Shown piece by piece: positions 18,709 through 25,373 of a stretch of 44,080 nucleotides of DNA. The notes under the pieces are model-generated. The model was not told where the DNA came from, did no database searches, and worked only from the letters and a program-made list of their open reading frames with translations. Where the stretch lies: the NCBI GenBank assembly GCA_025354645.1, contig JANXML010000243.1, positions 1-44,080 on the forward strand. Direction: 5' to 3'. Source of the DNA: Arcicella sp. GTDB lineage: Bacteria > Bacteroidota > Bacteroidia > Cytophagales > Spirosomataceae. The translations under genes and the position numbers were made by a program. Positions within the stretch are counted from its first letter, which is position 1; every line of letters begins with the position of its first letter.

Positions 18709-18777
18709 AGTAAAACAGGTTTCCAACTTGTTGCAATTTGGTTCAACATCTAAAACAGGTTGGAAACCTGTTCTACT
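18709..18777. repeat. 69-base palindromic repeat, copy 2
   Basis: Direct repeat of copy 1, 28 bases further from iscS. Its stem is more perfect than that of copy 1: positions 15/55, 16/54 and 22/48 are all Watson-Crick pairs. This is a REP- or MITE-like intergenic unit; copies elsewhere in the genome would be expected. Confidence 0.88.
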
Positions 18778-18786
18778 CAAAAACAA

Positions 18787-18820
18787 AAAAGTGAGGCAAA
18801 CGTTTGTTTGCCTCACTTTT
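18787..18820. terminator. Strong terminator after the DUF937 gene
   Basis: AAAAGTGAGGCAAAC (18787-18801) pairs perfectly with GTTTGCCTCACTTTT (18806-18820) around a GTTT loop. It lies 20 bases past the stop of the minus-strand gene ending at 18841. Confidence 0.9.
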
Positions 18821-18840
18821 AAATATCAGTAATTCAAAGA

Positions 18841-19374
18841 TTATTTTCCTCCGAACAAACCACCAAGAAGTCCGCCTAATCCGCCTCCACCTTGTTGTTG
18901 TCCGCCACCGCCCATGAATTTACCTGCAATGTTCATAATATCTCCCATATCAACTTTTCCATCCGCCATTACGCCCATGATATCCGACATATTGAAAGCT
19001 GAGTTATTTGGATCATTCGTTTGCTGAACCATTGAACCCATGACGCCAGGCAAAACCTGCGACACAATGCCAGAGGCTGCACTATTACCCATTCCAAATT
19101 TAGCCATCAATCCACCAATTGCTTGTTGTGCGATGCCAGCAACAATTGGATTAGACATTAAACTTCCACCCGATGTTCCTGATTGTCCGCCAAGTAGTCC
19201 CGCTAAACCAGCCATTCCACCTTGACCTGCTTGTGCGTGTTGTTGCATTCCGCCAGTAATGGCACCCATAATTGTTTCCATCGCTGAATTATTATGCTCA
19301 TTTGGAATAGCGGGGTTATTTACAATTGCTTCTTGTGAATTGTTCTGAATGAGACCCATTAATTGTTCTAACAT
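18841..19374 (-). CDS. DUF937 family protein
   Basis: This encodes a 177-residue protein rich in Gly, Gln, Met and Ala. Residues about 28-125 (ETIMGAITGGMQQHAQ, GLAGLLGG, QVLPGVMGSMVQQ) fit DUF937, a family of unknown function. A short helical segment follows (FNMSDIMGVMADGKVDMGDIMNIAGKF is visible in part). The end is a poly-Gly/Gln tail that closes GGLLGGLFGGK. No signal peptide is present. The gene is a single transcription unit with its own strong terminator, divergent from the NuiA-like gene. The glycine-rich tail could be flexible or self-associating, which is inference only. Confidence 0.75.
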   Translation of the reverse strand: MLEQLMGLIQNNSQEAIVNNPAIPNEHNNSAMETIMGAITGGMQQHAQAGQGGMAGLAGLLGGQSGTSGGSLMSNPIVAGIAQQAIGGLMAKFGMGNSAASGIVSQVLPGVMGSMVQQTNDPNNSAFNMSDIMGVMADGKVDMGDIMNIAGKFMGGGGQQQGGGGLGGLLGGLFGGK

Positions 19375-19478
19375 GATTTTTTATTTTAAACGTGATTATT
19401 TTTTAATATTTCCACAATTATAGATAGACTTTCTCTAATTTCAACAATTATTTAAAGTTTATTTCAAATTGTGTGCTT

Positions 19479-19916
19479 ATGACAACTAAAATACCTTCTC
19501 AGTCACTTCTGAACGAGAAAAAATCGTTGAAAGATGAAATTATTTCGCTAAGCTCAGATTTAATGTATCCTTCTGAATCAGATGAAAAGATTGAGTATTT
19601 TGAAATGGAAGTTTCCACCGATGAAAAATTATCGTTAGCGAATTTCAGGATATACAACGGAATTCGCCCTGAAATTGTGATTGAAGAAATGGATTTAGAA
19701 TTATTCTTTATGCCATTAATTAAAACGGAAGATTGGTTTGGTGAAGACGAAAAAAAATGGGCGGAGGATAGTCTAAAATTAAAAAATCTACTTTCAGAAA
19801 AACTGAAAGAAATTAAAATTTTAAAAGTTAATAAAATTGAGATTGATGTTTATCTTTTTGGCAAATCAGAAGAAAATAAATGGGAAGGAATAAAAACCAA
19901 ACTGATCGAAACGTGA
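19479..19916 (+). CDS. Nuclease A inhibitor (NuiA)-like protein
   Basis: This encodes a 145-residue cytosolic protein. The ATG at 19479 is preferred over a GTG two codons earlier. The order of motifs follows cyanobacterial NuiA: SLSSDLMYPSESDEKIEYFEM near the N-terminus, DLELFFMPLIKTEDWFGEDEK in the centre, and the C-terminal KIEIDVYLFGK with GIKTKLIET. NuiA is a tight protein inhibitor of the sugar-non-specific nuclease NucA. No NucA-like nuclease gene lies in the window, so its target here is unknown and could be a different enzyme. It stands alone between a divergent DUF937 gene and a MITE-like element that begins seven bases after its stop. Confidence 0.8.
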   Translation: MTTKIPSQSLLNEKKSLKDEIISLSSDLMYPSESDEKIEYFEMEVSTDEKLSLANFRIYNGIRPEIVIEEMDLELFFMPLIKTEDWFGEDEKKWAEDSLKLKNLLSEKLKEIKILKVNKIEIDVYLFGKSEENKWEGIKTKLIET

Positions 19917-19922
19917 ATGATG

Positions 19923-20088
19923 GAACGCAGATAACGCAGATGCCTTCGGCAACGCAGATTTATGGGGATTTTGTTGTTTGAAATTTTGAATTACAAGCAA
20001 AAAACCGAACTACTACTTGAATGAAATCCTTTTAAATCTGTTCGGTTCGACGGTTCGATTGCCGAAGGCATCTGCGTTATCTGCGTTC
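19923..20088. mobile_element. MITE-like element with perfect 30-base terminal inverted repeats
   Basis: Bases 19923-19952 (starting GAACGCAGATAACGCAGATG) are the exact reverse complement of 20059-20088 (ending ATCTGCGTTATCTGCGTTC). Between them are 106 bases without coding potential, including an inner perfect inverted repeat AACCGAAC (20003-20010)/GTTCGGTT (20040-20047). The left arm contains a tandem AACGCAGAT word. No target duplication is obvious. Words like ATCTGCGTTATCTGCGTTC occur in dispersed intergenic elements of many bacteria, so more genomic copies are likely. Confidence 0.75.
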
Positions 20089-20107
20089 TATTCATACTCA
20101 CATACTC

Positions 20108-20146
20108 AAAAAAAGAGCGGTTCAAAATTTGAACCGCTCTTTTTTT
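20108..20146. terminator. Terminator after rplT
   Basis: AAAAGAGCGGTTCAAA pairs with TTTGAACCGCTCTTTT around one central base at 20127. A-runs and T-runs of seven flank it on both sides. It abuts the rplT stop and may also stop transcripts from nuiA. Confidence 0.9.
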
Positions 20147-20491
20147 CTATTTTATTGATGCTGTAACCGCTTTGAACGCCTCAGGGTTGTTCATCGCTAA
20201 ATCAGCTAATACTTTTCTATTTAACTCAATGCCTTTTGCATGAACCTTACCCATAAATACTGAGTAAGACATTCCTTCCTGACGTGCGGCAGCGTTTATA
20301 CGCTGAATCCACAATGAACGGAAGTCTCTTTTCTTAACCTTACGGTCACGATAAGCATATTGAAGACCTTTTTCAATCTTGTTTTTGGCTACCGTCCAAA
20401 CGTTTTTACCTCTACCGTAAAAACCTTTGGCTAATTTGATGATTTTTTTACGTCTTGCTCTTGACGCTACGTGATTGACGCTACGTGGCAT
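20147..20491 (-). CDS. rplT: 50S ribosomal protein L20
   Basis: This encodes a 114-residue basic protein binding 23S rRNA early in 50S assembly. The N-terminus ([23 protein letters not shown]) and [12 protein letters not shown] are diagnostic of L20. It follows rpmI after a 163-base gap that holds facing heptamer arrays, instead of the usual short spacer. In many bacteria L20 represses its own operon by binding the leader; nothing here shows whether the arrays take part. The infC and thrS genes that usually precede rpmI are about 8 kb away on the other strand. Confidence 0.98.
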   Translation of the reverse strand: MPRSVNHVASRARRKKIIKLAKGFYGRGKNVWTVAKNKIEKGLQYAYRDRKVKKRDFRSLWIQRINAAARQEGMSYSVFMGKVHAKGIELNRKVLADLAMNNPEAFKAVTASIK

Positions 20492-20569
20492 AATTTTGTT
20501 TGTTTTTTGAAATTTGGCGGTAAATTTTTACACTTATGAAGCCAATTTTCTGGTTGAACAATAACTTTA

Positions 20570-20654
20570 CAGTTATCAGTTACCAGTTACCAGAAAATAA
20601 AACAAATAGTGTTTTTTAAACTGTTTACTGTTAATTGATTACTGTTCACTGTTT
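20570..20654. repeat. Facing heptamer arrays between rpmI and rplT
   Basis: The left array (20570-20593) is CAGTTAT followed by CAGTTAC twice and CAG. Read on the minus strand this is ACTGGTA, ACTGGTA, ACTGATA. The right array (20620-20654) is ACTGTTT, ACTGTTA, ATTGATT, ACTGTTC, ACTGTTT. The two arrays are inverted: 20570-20593 pairs with 20621-20644 at 19 of 24 positions. The right array abuts the rpmI stop codon. Confidence 0.8.
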
Positions 20655-20849
20655 TTACATAACTAACATTAATGTTACTCTATCCATGTCGGCTTTACTT
20701 ACTAACGTGGCGTGTACTAAGTTACGCTTACGTTTTGTTGATTTTTTTGTAAGAATGTGGCTATGATAAGCGTGTTTACGCTTGATTTTGCCTGTTCCTG
20801 TAACCTTGAAGCGTTTTTTTGCCCCAGATTTGGTTTTAATTTTTGGCAT
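20655..20849 (-). CDS. rpmI: 50S ribosomal protein L35
   Basis: This encodes a 64-residue basic protein with the L35 signature [20 protein letters not shown] followed by [15 protein letters not shown]. It is upstream of rplT on the same strand and should be co-transcribed from the candidate promoter at 20899-20906. The C-terminus ends [12 protein letters not shown]. The stop codon touches the right-hand heptamer array, so the repeat insertion is directly downstream of the reading frame. Confidence 0.98.
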   Translation of the reverse strand: MPKIKTKSGAKKRFKVTGTGKIKRKHAYHSHILTKKSTKRKRNLVHATLVSKADMDRVTLMLVM

Positions 20850-20898
20850 TTCTGTTAAATATTTAAAATGAAAAGTATTGATTTTATAAAATAGAGTA

Positions 20899-20906
20899 CA
20901 AAGATA
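20899..20906 (-). promoter_or_regulatory. Candidate -7 element of rpmI-rplT
   Basis: TATCTTTG on the minus strand matches TAnnTTTG exactly. The same octamer occurs before the gene ending at 20928 (21726-21733) and before the small gene at 27.6 kb. The RNA start is predicted near 20892, a leader of about 43 bases. Confidence 0.45.
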
Positions 20907-20927
20907 CGGAAAACTTTAATACAAAAA

Positions 20928-21695
20928 TTAGAAATACTCCTCAAATCGTTCGTAAAGCGAAGTTATGTAATTTCTATTACCGTTCGGATTTCTCAAACTT
21001 TTTGTAAATTCATACCAATATCCATCTCCAATTGAGATAAATTTTCCCAAAGTTTGCGGTTCTTTCTTTGAGGCTTTATCAGTTAAAAATTCGCCTACAA
21101 AAACTTGCCCCAACAAATCGCTGGCTTCTTCCCAAGGCATACTTCTACTAATTCTTTCACCATCAATTTCGGTAAATGCTTCTACCTTTCTGTTTGAGTA
21201 ATTAAGAATTAACTCAAAAATTGAAATTCTATTATTTGAGCCTAAATTCTTGAAAATCAATTTAAAAGGATTTTCTTTACCGTAGGTTTCATATACGGTT
21301 TGAGTTAATTCCTGCAATAAATATTCCCATTCTTCCTGATTTTGAGGATTGCCAAATGGTTTATTATTTATTGATAATTCAATAAAATTTTGTTCTTCTT
21401 TTAGTCCTTTTTTATTGAGTTTCTCGGGCGTAAAAGCTAATAATTTCCAAATTGGTTTTTGCCATTCATTTGAAATCTCACCCGCCCAAGCCAAATCTTC
21501 TTCACCATTAAAACCCTCTTCTAAAATTTCTTCGTCGGTCAATTCGTCTCGATAGGTGTAGGCAATCTCAAATTTTGCATCAATAAAATCCTTATTGAAA
21601 TCAAATGTGAGCAATATTTGATGTGAAAACGGCGGGGGTAAAATATCCGCCGTTTCAAATTTTATTTCTAAATGTTTAAGTTCTTCTAATTTCAT
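20928..21695 (-). CDS. Conserved-looking protein of unknown function
   Basis: This encodes a 255-residue acidic cytosolic protein starting MKLEELKHLEIKFETADILPPP. I do not recognise a domain. It has no signal peptide, membrane helices or catalytic-looking motif. It is rich in Glu and aromatic residues (EEDLAWAGEISNEWQKPIWK, SRSMPWEEASDLLG, GDGYWYEFTKSLRN) and looks like an alpha/beta protein. It lies upstream of rpmI on the same strand, with 78 bases between. That gap contains a promoter-like box for rpmI, so co-transcription is possible but not required. Its own -7 box is at 21726-21733. Confidence 0.75.
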   Translation of the reverse strand: MKLEELKHLEIKFETADILPPPFSHQILLTFDFNKDFIDAKFEIAYTYRDELTDEEILEEGFNGEEDLAWAGEISNEWQKPIWKLLAFTPEKLNKKGLKEEQNFIELSINNKPFGNPQNQEEWEYLLQELTQTVYETYGKENPFKLIFKNLGSNNRISIFELILNYSNRKVEAFTEIDGERISRSMPWEEASDLLGQVFVGEFLTDKASKKEPQTLGKFISIGDGYWYEFTKSLRNPNGNRNYITSLYERFEEYF

Positions 21696-21725
21696 AATCT
21701 CTACATTATGGTTTTGTTATTTTTG

Positions 21726-21733
21726 CAAAGATA
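21726..21733 (-). promoter_or_regulatory. Candidate -7 element of the unknown gene, abutting an opposite one
   Basis: TATCTTTG on the minus strand is an exact TAnnTTTG. On the plus strand TATTTTTG (21718-21725) directly abuts it, also an exact match. If both function, polymerase could occupy only one at a time. The minus-strand box predicts a 24-base leader for the gene starting at 21695. The plus-strand box lacks a -33 match. Confidence 0.35.
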
Positions 21734-21797
21734 CTCACCCTTTTTTCGTTAAAAGTAGTTTAAGAATCATAGGAGAACAGTTTTTCAAAAAAAAGCG

Positions 21798-21805
21798 TAA
21801 ATTTG
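21798..21805 (+). promoter_or_regulatory. Candidate -7 element of the Uma2-sirtuin pair
   Basis: TAAATTTG matches TAnnTTTG exactly. The predicted RNA start near 21812 is only about 11 bases before the first ATG at 21823, but 32 before the ATG at 21844. This mildly favours the second start. Confidence 0.35.
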
Positions 21806-21822
21806 AAAAAAAACAAAGTGTT

Positions 21823-22443
21823 ATGACATATCACATCTCAAAAATGGCAAAAAATATTAATCAAGATTATCAAAATCGAATCGTGAACTTTTCGAGATTC
21901 AACATGGATGATGACATTTTCTTTGATTTTTGCCAAGATAACAACCACTTAACAATCGAGCGAAATGCCGATGGAACCATCATAATTATGCCCCCAACAG
22001 GAACATTATCAGGAGAAAAAAATTCGGAAATAGGTGCGGATTTAACTATTTGGAAAAGAAAAAATGGAGGACATTCTTTCGATTCTTCTACGGGCTTTAC
22101 GCTCGAAAACACTGCTGTTCGCTCACCCGATGCTTCCTGGATGTCAGACGAAAGATACAAGAGCGTTGAATATGTTGAGTTAAAGAAATTTGCAAAAGTT
22201 ACGCCTGAATTTGTCGTTGAATTGATGTCAGAAACTGATTCTTTAAAGGATTTACAAGAAAAAATGGACGAATACATGAGCAACGGTGTTTTGTTGGGCT
22301 GGTTAATTAATCCCAAAACAGAGGAAGTTTTTATTTATAGAGAAGACGGAACAATATCGAAAATTATTGGCTTTGACCATAAAATATCAGGAGAAAGCAT
22401 ATTAAAGGGTTTTGAATTCGATTTAAACCTATTAAGAAAATGA
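21823..22443 (+). CDS. Uma2 family (DUF820) putative endonuclease
   Basis: This encodes a 206-residue protein of the Uma2 family, which has a restriction-endonuclease-like PD-(D/E)XK fold. Candidate catalytic residues are D103 (RSPDASWMS), E133 (PEFVVELMSET) and K147 (LQEKMDEYMSNG). The C-terminal GVLLGWLINPKTEEVFIY is typical. A second Met at residue 8 (21844) is an equally good start. Uma2 genes are often found in many copies in cyanobacteria and Bacteroidota, and their biological role is unsettled. The stop overlaps the sirtuin start (ATGA at 22440-22443), implying translational coupling of the two. Confidence 0.85.
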   Translation: MTYHISKMAKNINQDYQNRIVNFSRFNMDDDIFFDFCQDNNHLTIERNADGTIIIMPPTGTLSGEKNSEIGADLTIWKRKNGGHSFDSSTGFTLENTAVRSPDASWMSDERYKSVEYVELKKFAKVTPEFVVELMSETDSLKDLQEKMDEYMSNGVLLGWLINPKTEEVFIYREDGTISKIIGFDHKISGESILKGFEFDLNLLRK

Positions 22444-23132
22444 AAAAAACATTAGTAGTATTAACGGGAGCGGGTATTTCTGCCGAAAGTGGTGTTAAAA
22501 CATTCAGAGATTCCGATGGACTTTGGGAAAATTATTCAATTGAAGACGTTGCTACCTTGACTGGTTGGGTAAAGGATCCTGTTTTGGTTCAGAATTTTTA
22601 TAATCTCCGACGGGCTCAAATGCCAACGGTTGTGCCAAATGAAGGGCATAAAATTTTGGCGAAATTGGAAAAATACTTCAACGTTCAAATCATTACGCAA
22701 AACGTTGATGATTTGCATGAGCGTGGCGGTTCAACGAATATTCTTCATCTGCATGGGCAACTCACACAAGCAAGGGGTTCAAAAGATAAAGAAAAAATTT
22801 ACGATATTGGTTATCGTGAGATTGAGATGGGTGAATTGGCGGAAGATGGCACTCAAATGCGTCCGCACATCGTTTGGTTCGGCGAAGATGTTCCTGAGAT
22901 AATTAATGCCGTTGAAAAATCTGCTGAAGCCGATATTTTTGTGGTTGTAGGCACTTCTATGCAAGTTTATCCAGCGGCAAGTTTGGTGAATTATGTTGGG
23001 GAAGATGTGCCAATTTATATAATTGACCCCAAAAAACCCGATATCGAATTGACTAAAAATATGACTTATATTCAAGCAGGTGGGGGCGAGGGTTTGCAGA
23101 AGTTATTCGAGATTTTGACTGAAAATAAATAA
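22440..23132 (+). CDS. cobB: NAD-dependent protein deacylase (sirtuin, CobB-like)
   Basis: This encodes a 230-residue sirtuin that removes acyl groups from lysines using NAD. Motifs in order: GAGISAESGVKTFRD (residues 10-24), QNVD at 87-90, catalytic H105 in LHLHG, and HIVWFGED. Y54 and R57 in NFYNLRR match the Tyr/Arg pair that recognises succinyl or malonyl lysine in CobB and SIRT5, so desuccinylation is plausible. The protein has no cysteine at all, so the four-Cys zinc site is absent. It overlaps the Uma2 gene by four bases. An EVE gene follows after 60 bases, but with a possible promoter of its own. Confidence 0.92.
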   Translation: MKKTLVVLTGAGISAESGVKTFRDSDGLWENYSIEDVATLTGWVKDPVLVQNFYNLRRAQMPTVVPNEGHKILAKLEKYFNVQIITQNVDDLHERGGSTNILHLHGQLTQARGSKDKEKIYDIGYREIEMGELAEDGTQMRPHIVWFGEDVPEIINAVEKSAEADIFVVVGTSMQVYPAASLVNYVGEDVPIYIIDPKKPDIELTKNMTYIQAGGGEGLQKLFEILTENK

Positions 23133-23140
23133 TATTTTTG
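23133..23140 (+). promoter_or_regulatory. Candidate -7 element of the EVE gene
   Basis: TATTTTTG directly after the sirtuin stop matches TAnnTTTG exactly. It would give a leader of about 46 bases. No -33 match is seen, so it could be chance in this AT-rich gap. Confidence 0.25.
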
Positions 23141-23192
23141 AAATTAATTAATGACATTTACCTATTTTTTACTGCTTAAAAATTAAATAATA

Positions 23193-23600
23193 ATGAATTA
23201 TTGGCTCGTAAAATCAGAACCTTTTAAGTATTCTTGGGACGATTTAGTTAAACAAGGTGTTGGCATATGGGATGGAGTCCGAAATTATCAGGCACGTAAC
23301 AACTTAAAAGCGATGCAATTAGGTGATATTGTGTTCTTTTATCATTCTAATGAGGGTTTAGAAATTGTAGGCTTGGCAAAAATTGTGAAAGAGGCATATC
23401 AAGACCCTACAACCGAGGATAATCGCTGGGTGGTTGTAGATTTAATACCCATTGAAAAATTACCTAAAACCGTAACTTTGAAGCAAATTAAAGGTGACGA
23501 TAGATTAAAAGACATTGGTTTGATTAAACAAATGAGACTATCAGTAACGGCAATCAGTCCAGAAGAATTTGATATAATTTTAGGATTAGCACATGAATAA
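23193..23600 (+). CDS. EVE domain protein
   Basis: This encodes a 135-residue protein that is a single EVE domain (PUA-like fold). The signatures are MNYWLVKSEP, a central WDGVRNYQARNNLKAM, GDIVFFYHS and GLAKIVKEAYQDPT. EVE domains bind nucleic acids carrying modified bases, and related domains form the reader half of modification-dependent restriction enzymes. Stand-alone versions like this one are also common housekeeping-like proteins, so a defence role is not shown. It lies 60 bases after the sirtuin gene and on the same strand as the Uma2-sirtuin pair. Confidence 0.92.
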   Translation: MNYWLVKSEPFKYSWDDLVKQGVGIWDGVRNYQARNNLKAMQLGDIVFFYHSNEGLEIVGLAKIVKEAYQDPTTEDNRWVVVDLIPIEKLPKTVTLKQIKGDDRLKDIGLIKQMRLSVTAISPEEFDIILGLAHE

Positions 23601-23706
23601 AATTTTGAGAATTTTAGATAATTATACTGAGATATATAATTGAAATAAAATACATTTGAAAGCGTTTTAAAGATAGAATTTTCATTTTTAATAACCATCA
23701 ATATCC

Positions 23707-25320
23707 ATGAAAACAATGATAAATCGCACCGTATTAATTTTTATGTTAGCGATGATAAGCCAATTTTCTCAGGCTCAAAGTATAAAACGTGTTGAAATTC
23801 CTGTACCAACAAATAGTACGGAAGTATTCACGATTCCCCTCAATCAGCAAGGCGTAATCGTGCTTAATCAAATTAATAAAACAAACTATACGCTTACTCG
23901 TTTCGATACAAATCTGGATAAAATTTGGACGGTTAATGGCACAATGGATGCGAGTTTAGATTACGTAAAGCATTCTTATGATGGCAATAATTTGTTCCTA
24001 CTTTTTAGTCGGTATAGAAGTAATGTTTATGAGGTTGTTAAGGTAAATATTGGTCCAGGATTTATTGAAAAATATCAAATTATGTCAGTGGATAGAATGG
24101 AAGTGTCTGATTTTCAGGCATTAAACTCGTCCGTTTTTATTGGCGGCGTAGTGAATTCTCAACCTGTAATCCTCTTTACAAACCTAAACGAGCGTAAAAC
24201 GAAAATACTTGCAAGTGCCTTGAAAAATCAAGCAGAAATTCAATCAATGGAGTTAGATACAACCGCTGATATATTGAATGTGACGTATGCGGTAGGTACG
24301 AAAGGTAAAAATTATCAGTTAGTTTTAAAATCTTTTGATGAAAACGGAAAGCAAATTTCGCAAGTTGCGATGAATCCTGATAATGAATTTGCTATGATGA
24401 ATGGTCGTTTGAATTTAGTATCTGATTCAACCGAAGTGATGTTTGGAACTTATGGACACAAAAATTCCATTGGCTCTTCTCGTGGACCGACTTCACAAGG
24501 CATTTATTTTTCTAAATTAACGGACAATGAAATCACTGATGTGAAATTTCATAGTTTTACGGAGTTCAAAAATTTCTTTAATTTTATGCCAGATAGACAA
24601 CGTGAAAGGCAAGAGAGAAAAATTCAAGATAAAAAAGATAAAGGAGAGGATTTAAGGTTAGATTATCGTCTTTTGGTGCATGATGTCATAAAAAAGGATG
24701 GGAAATACATCATGGTTGCCGAGGCATTTTATGCTGATTATCGTTACAATAACTATAATTCTTATGGATATGGTGGTTTGAATAGTTGGAATTCATTTGG
24801 AAGTCCTTACAATTCTTTTTATAATCCATATCGTTGGGGTTATGGAAACTACGGCTTATATTCGCCGTTCAGTTCATATTATTCGCCTTGGGGTTGGGGA
24901 AATCGTAATTATAACAACTCGCAAACATTTGATGGTTGGATTTACACACATGCAGTAGTGGCAGCATTCGATGAAAAAGGAAATCTTTTGTGGGATAATA
25001 GTATTGAACTAAAAGATGTTAAAGAACAAAAATTGACTGAGAAAGTAAAAGCATCCGTTAAAGGCGATGAAATTGTACTTTCATACAGCAATAAAGGTCA
25101 AATTTTTACTAAAATTATTCAAGCTGAAAAGGTTTTAGAAGATACACAAAAGAAACCGATTGATACGCAAGTTGAAGGTGATAAGGTAAAACAAACAACT
25201 TCCGATAATATTGATTTTTGGTATAATAATTTCTTCTTAGCCTCTGGTTATCAGAAGATTAGCAATGATCAAGAAGGAGGGAAGAGAAATGTTTATTATT
25301 TGAACAAGGTTTCATTTTAA
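23707..25320 (+). CDS. Secreted protein of unknown function with aromatic low-complexity insert
   Basis: This encodes a 537-residue protein with a Sec signal peptide ending at SQFSQAQ. The body looks beta-rich, possibly a propeller: repeated patterns such as LTRFDTNLDKIW, VLKSFDENGKQISQ and VAAFDEKGNLLWDN. Around residues 295-315 there is a very charged segment (RQRERQERKIQDKKDKGED). Residues about 343-404 form an insert made almost only of Tyr, Asn, Gly, Ser, Trp, Phe and Pro. I do not recognise the family. It stands alone, followed by a terminator that overlaps the 3' end of the convergent glycerate kinase gene. Confidence 0.8.
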   Translation: MKTMINRTVLIFMLAMISQFSQAQSIKRVEIPVPTNSTEVFTIPLNQQGVIVLNQINKTNYTLTRFDTNLDKIWTVNGTMDASLDYVKHSYDGNNLFLLFSRYRSNVYEVVKVNIGPGFIEKYQIMSVDRMEVSDFQALNSSVFIGGVVNSQPVILFTNLNERKTKILASALKNQAEIQSMELDTTADILNVTYAVGTKGKNYQLVLKSFDENGKQISQVAMNPDNEFAMMNGRLNLVSDSTEVMFGTYGHKNSIGSSRGPTSQGIYFSKLTDNEITDVKFHSFTEFKNFFNFMPDRQRERQERKIQDKKDKGEDLRLDYRLLVHDVIKKDGKYIMVAEAFYADYRYNNYNSYGYGGLNSWNSFGSPYNSFYNPYRWGYGNYGLYSPFSSYYSPWGWGNRNYNNSQTFDGWIYTHAVVAAFDEKGNLLWDNSIELKDVKEQKLTEKVKASVKGDEIVLSYSNKGQIFTKIIQAEKVLEDTQKKPIDTQVEGDKVKQTTSDNIDFWYNNFFLASGYQKISNDQEGGKRNVYYLNKVSF

Positions 25321-25338
25321 AATTTTTCATAAGTATTT

Positions 25339-25373
25339 AAAAGTGCTAAAATTATAAATTTTAGCACTTTTTT
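25339..25373 (+). terminator. Terminator of the secreted-protein gene, inside the glycerate kinase 3' end
   Basis: AAAAGTGCTAAAAT (25339-25352) pairs with ATTTTAGCACTTTT (25357-25370), followed by more T. The right arm contains the minus-strand stop codon of the glycerate kinase gene at 25361-25363 and its last codons. Confidence 0.8.

Noticed and set aside
18612-18777. Repeat pair as a CRISPR array
   Set aside because: Only two copies, each internally palindromic over its full length, with no second spacer and no cas genes nearby.
20041-20070. tRNA T-arm-like sequence GGTTCGATTGCC
   Set aside because: No acceptor, D or anticodon arms can be built around it, and it lies inside the MITE-like element.
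21823-23132. Uma2-sirtuin as a known SIR2-based defence system
   Set aside because: Known defence SIR2 domains are NAD-depleting and fused to or paired with other effectors. This one keeps the deacylase motifs and succinyl-lysine pocket.
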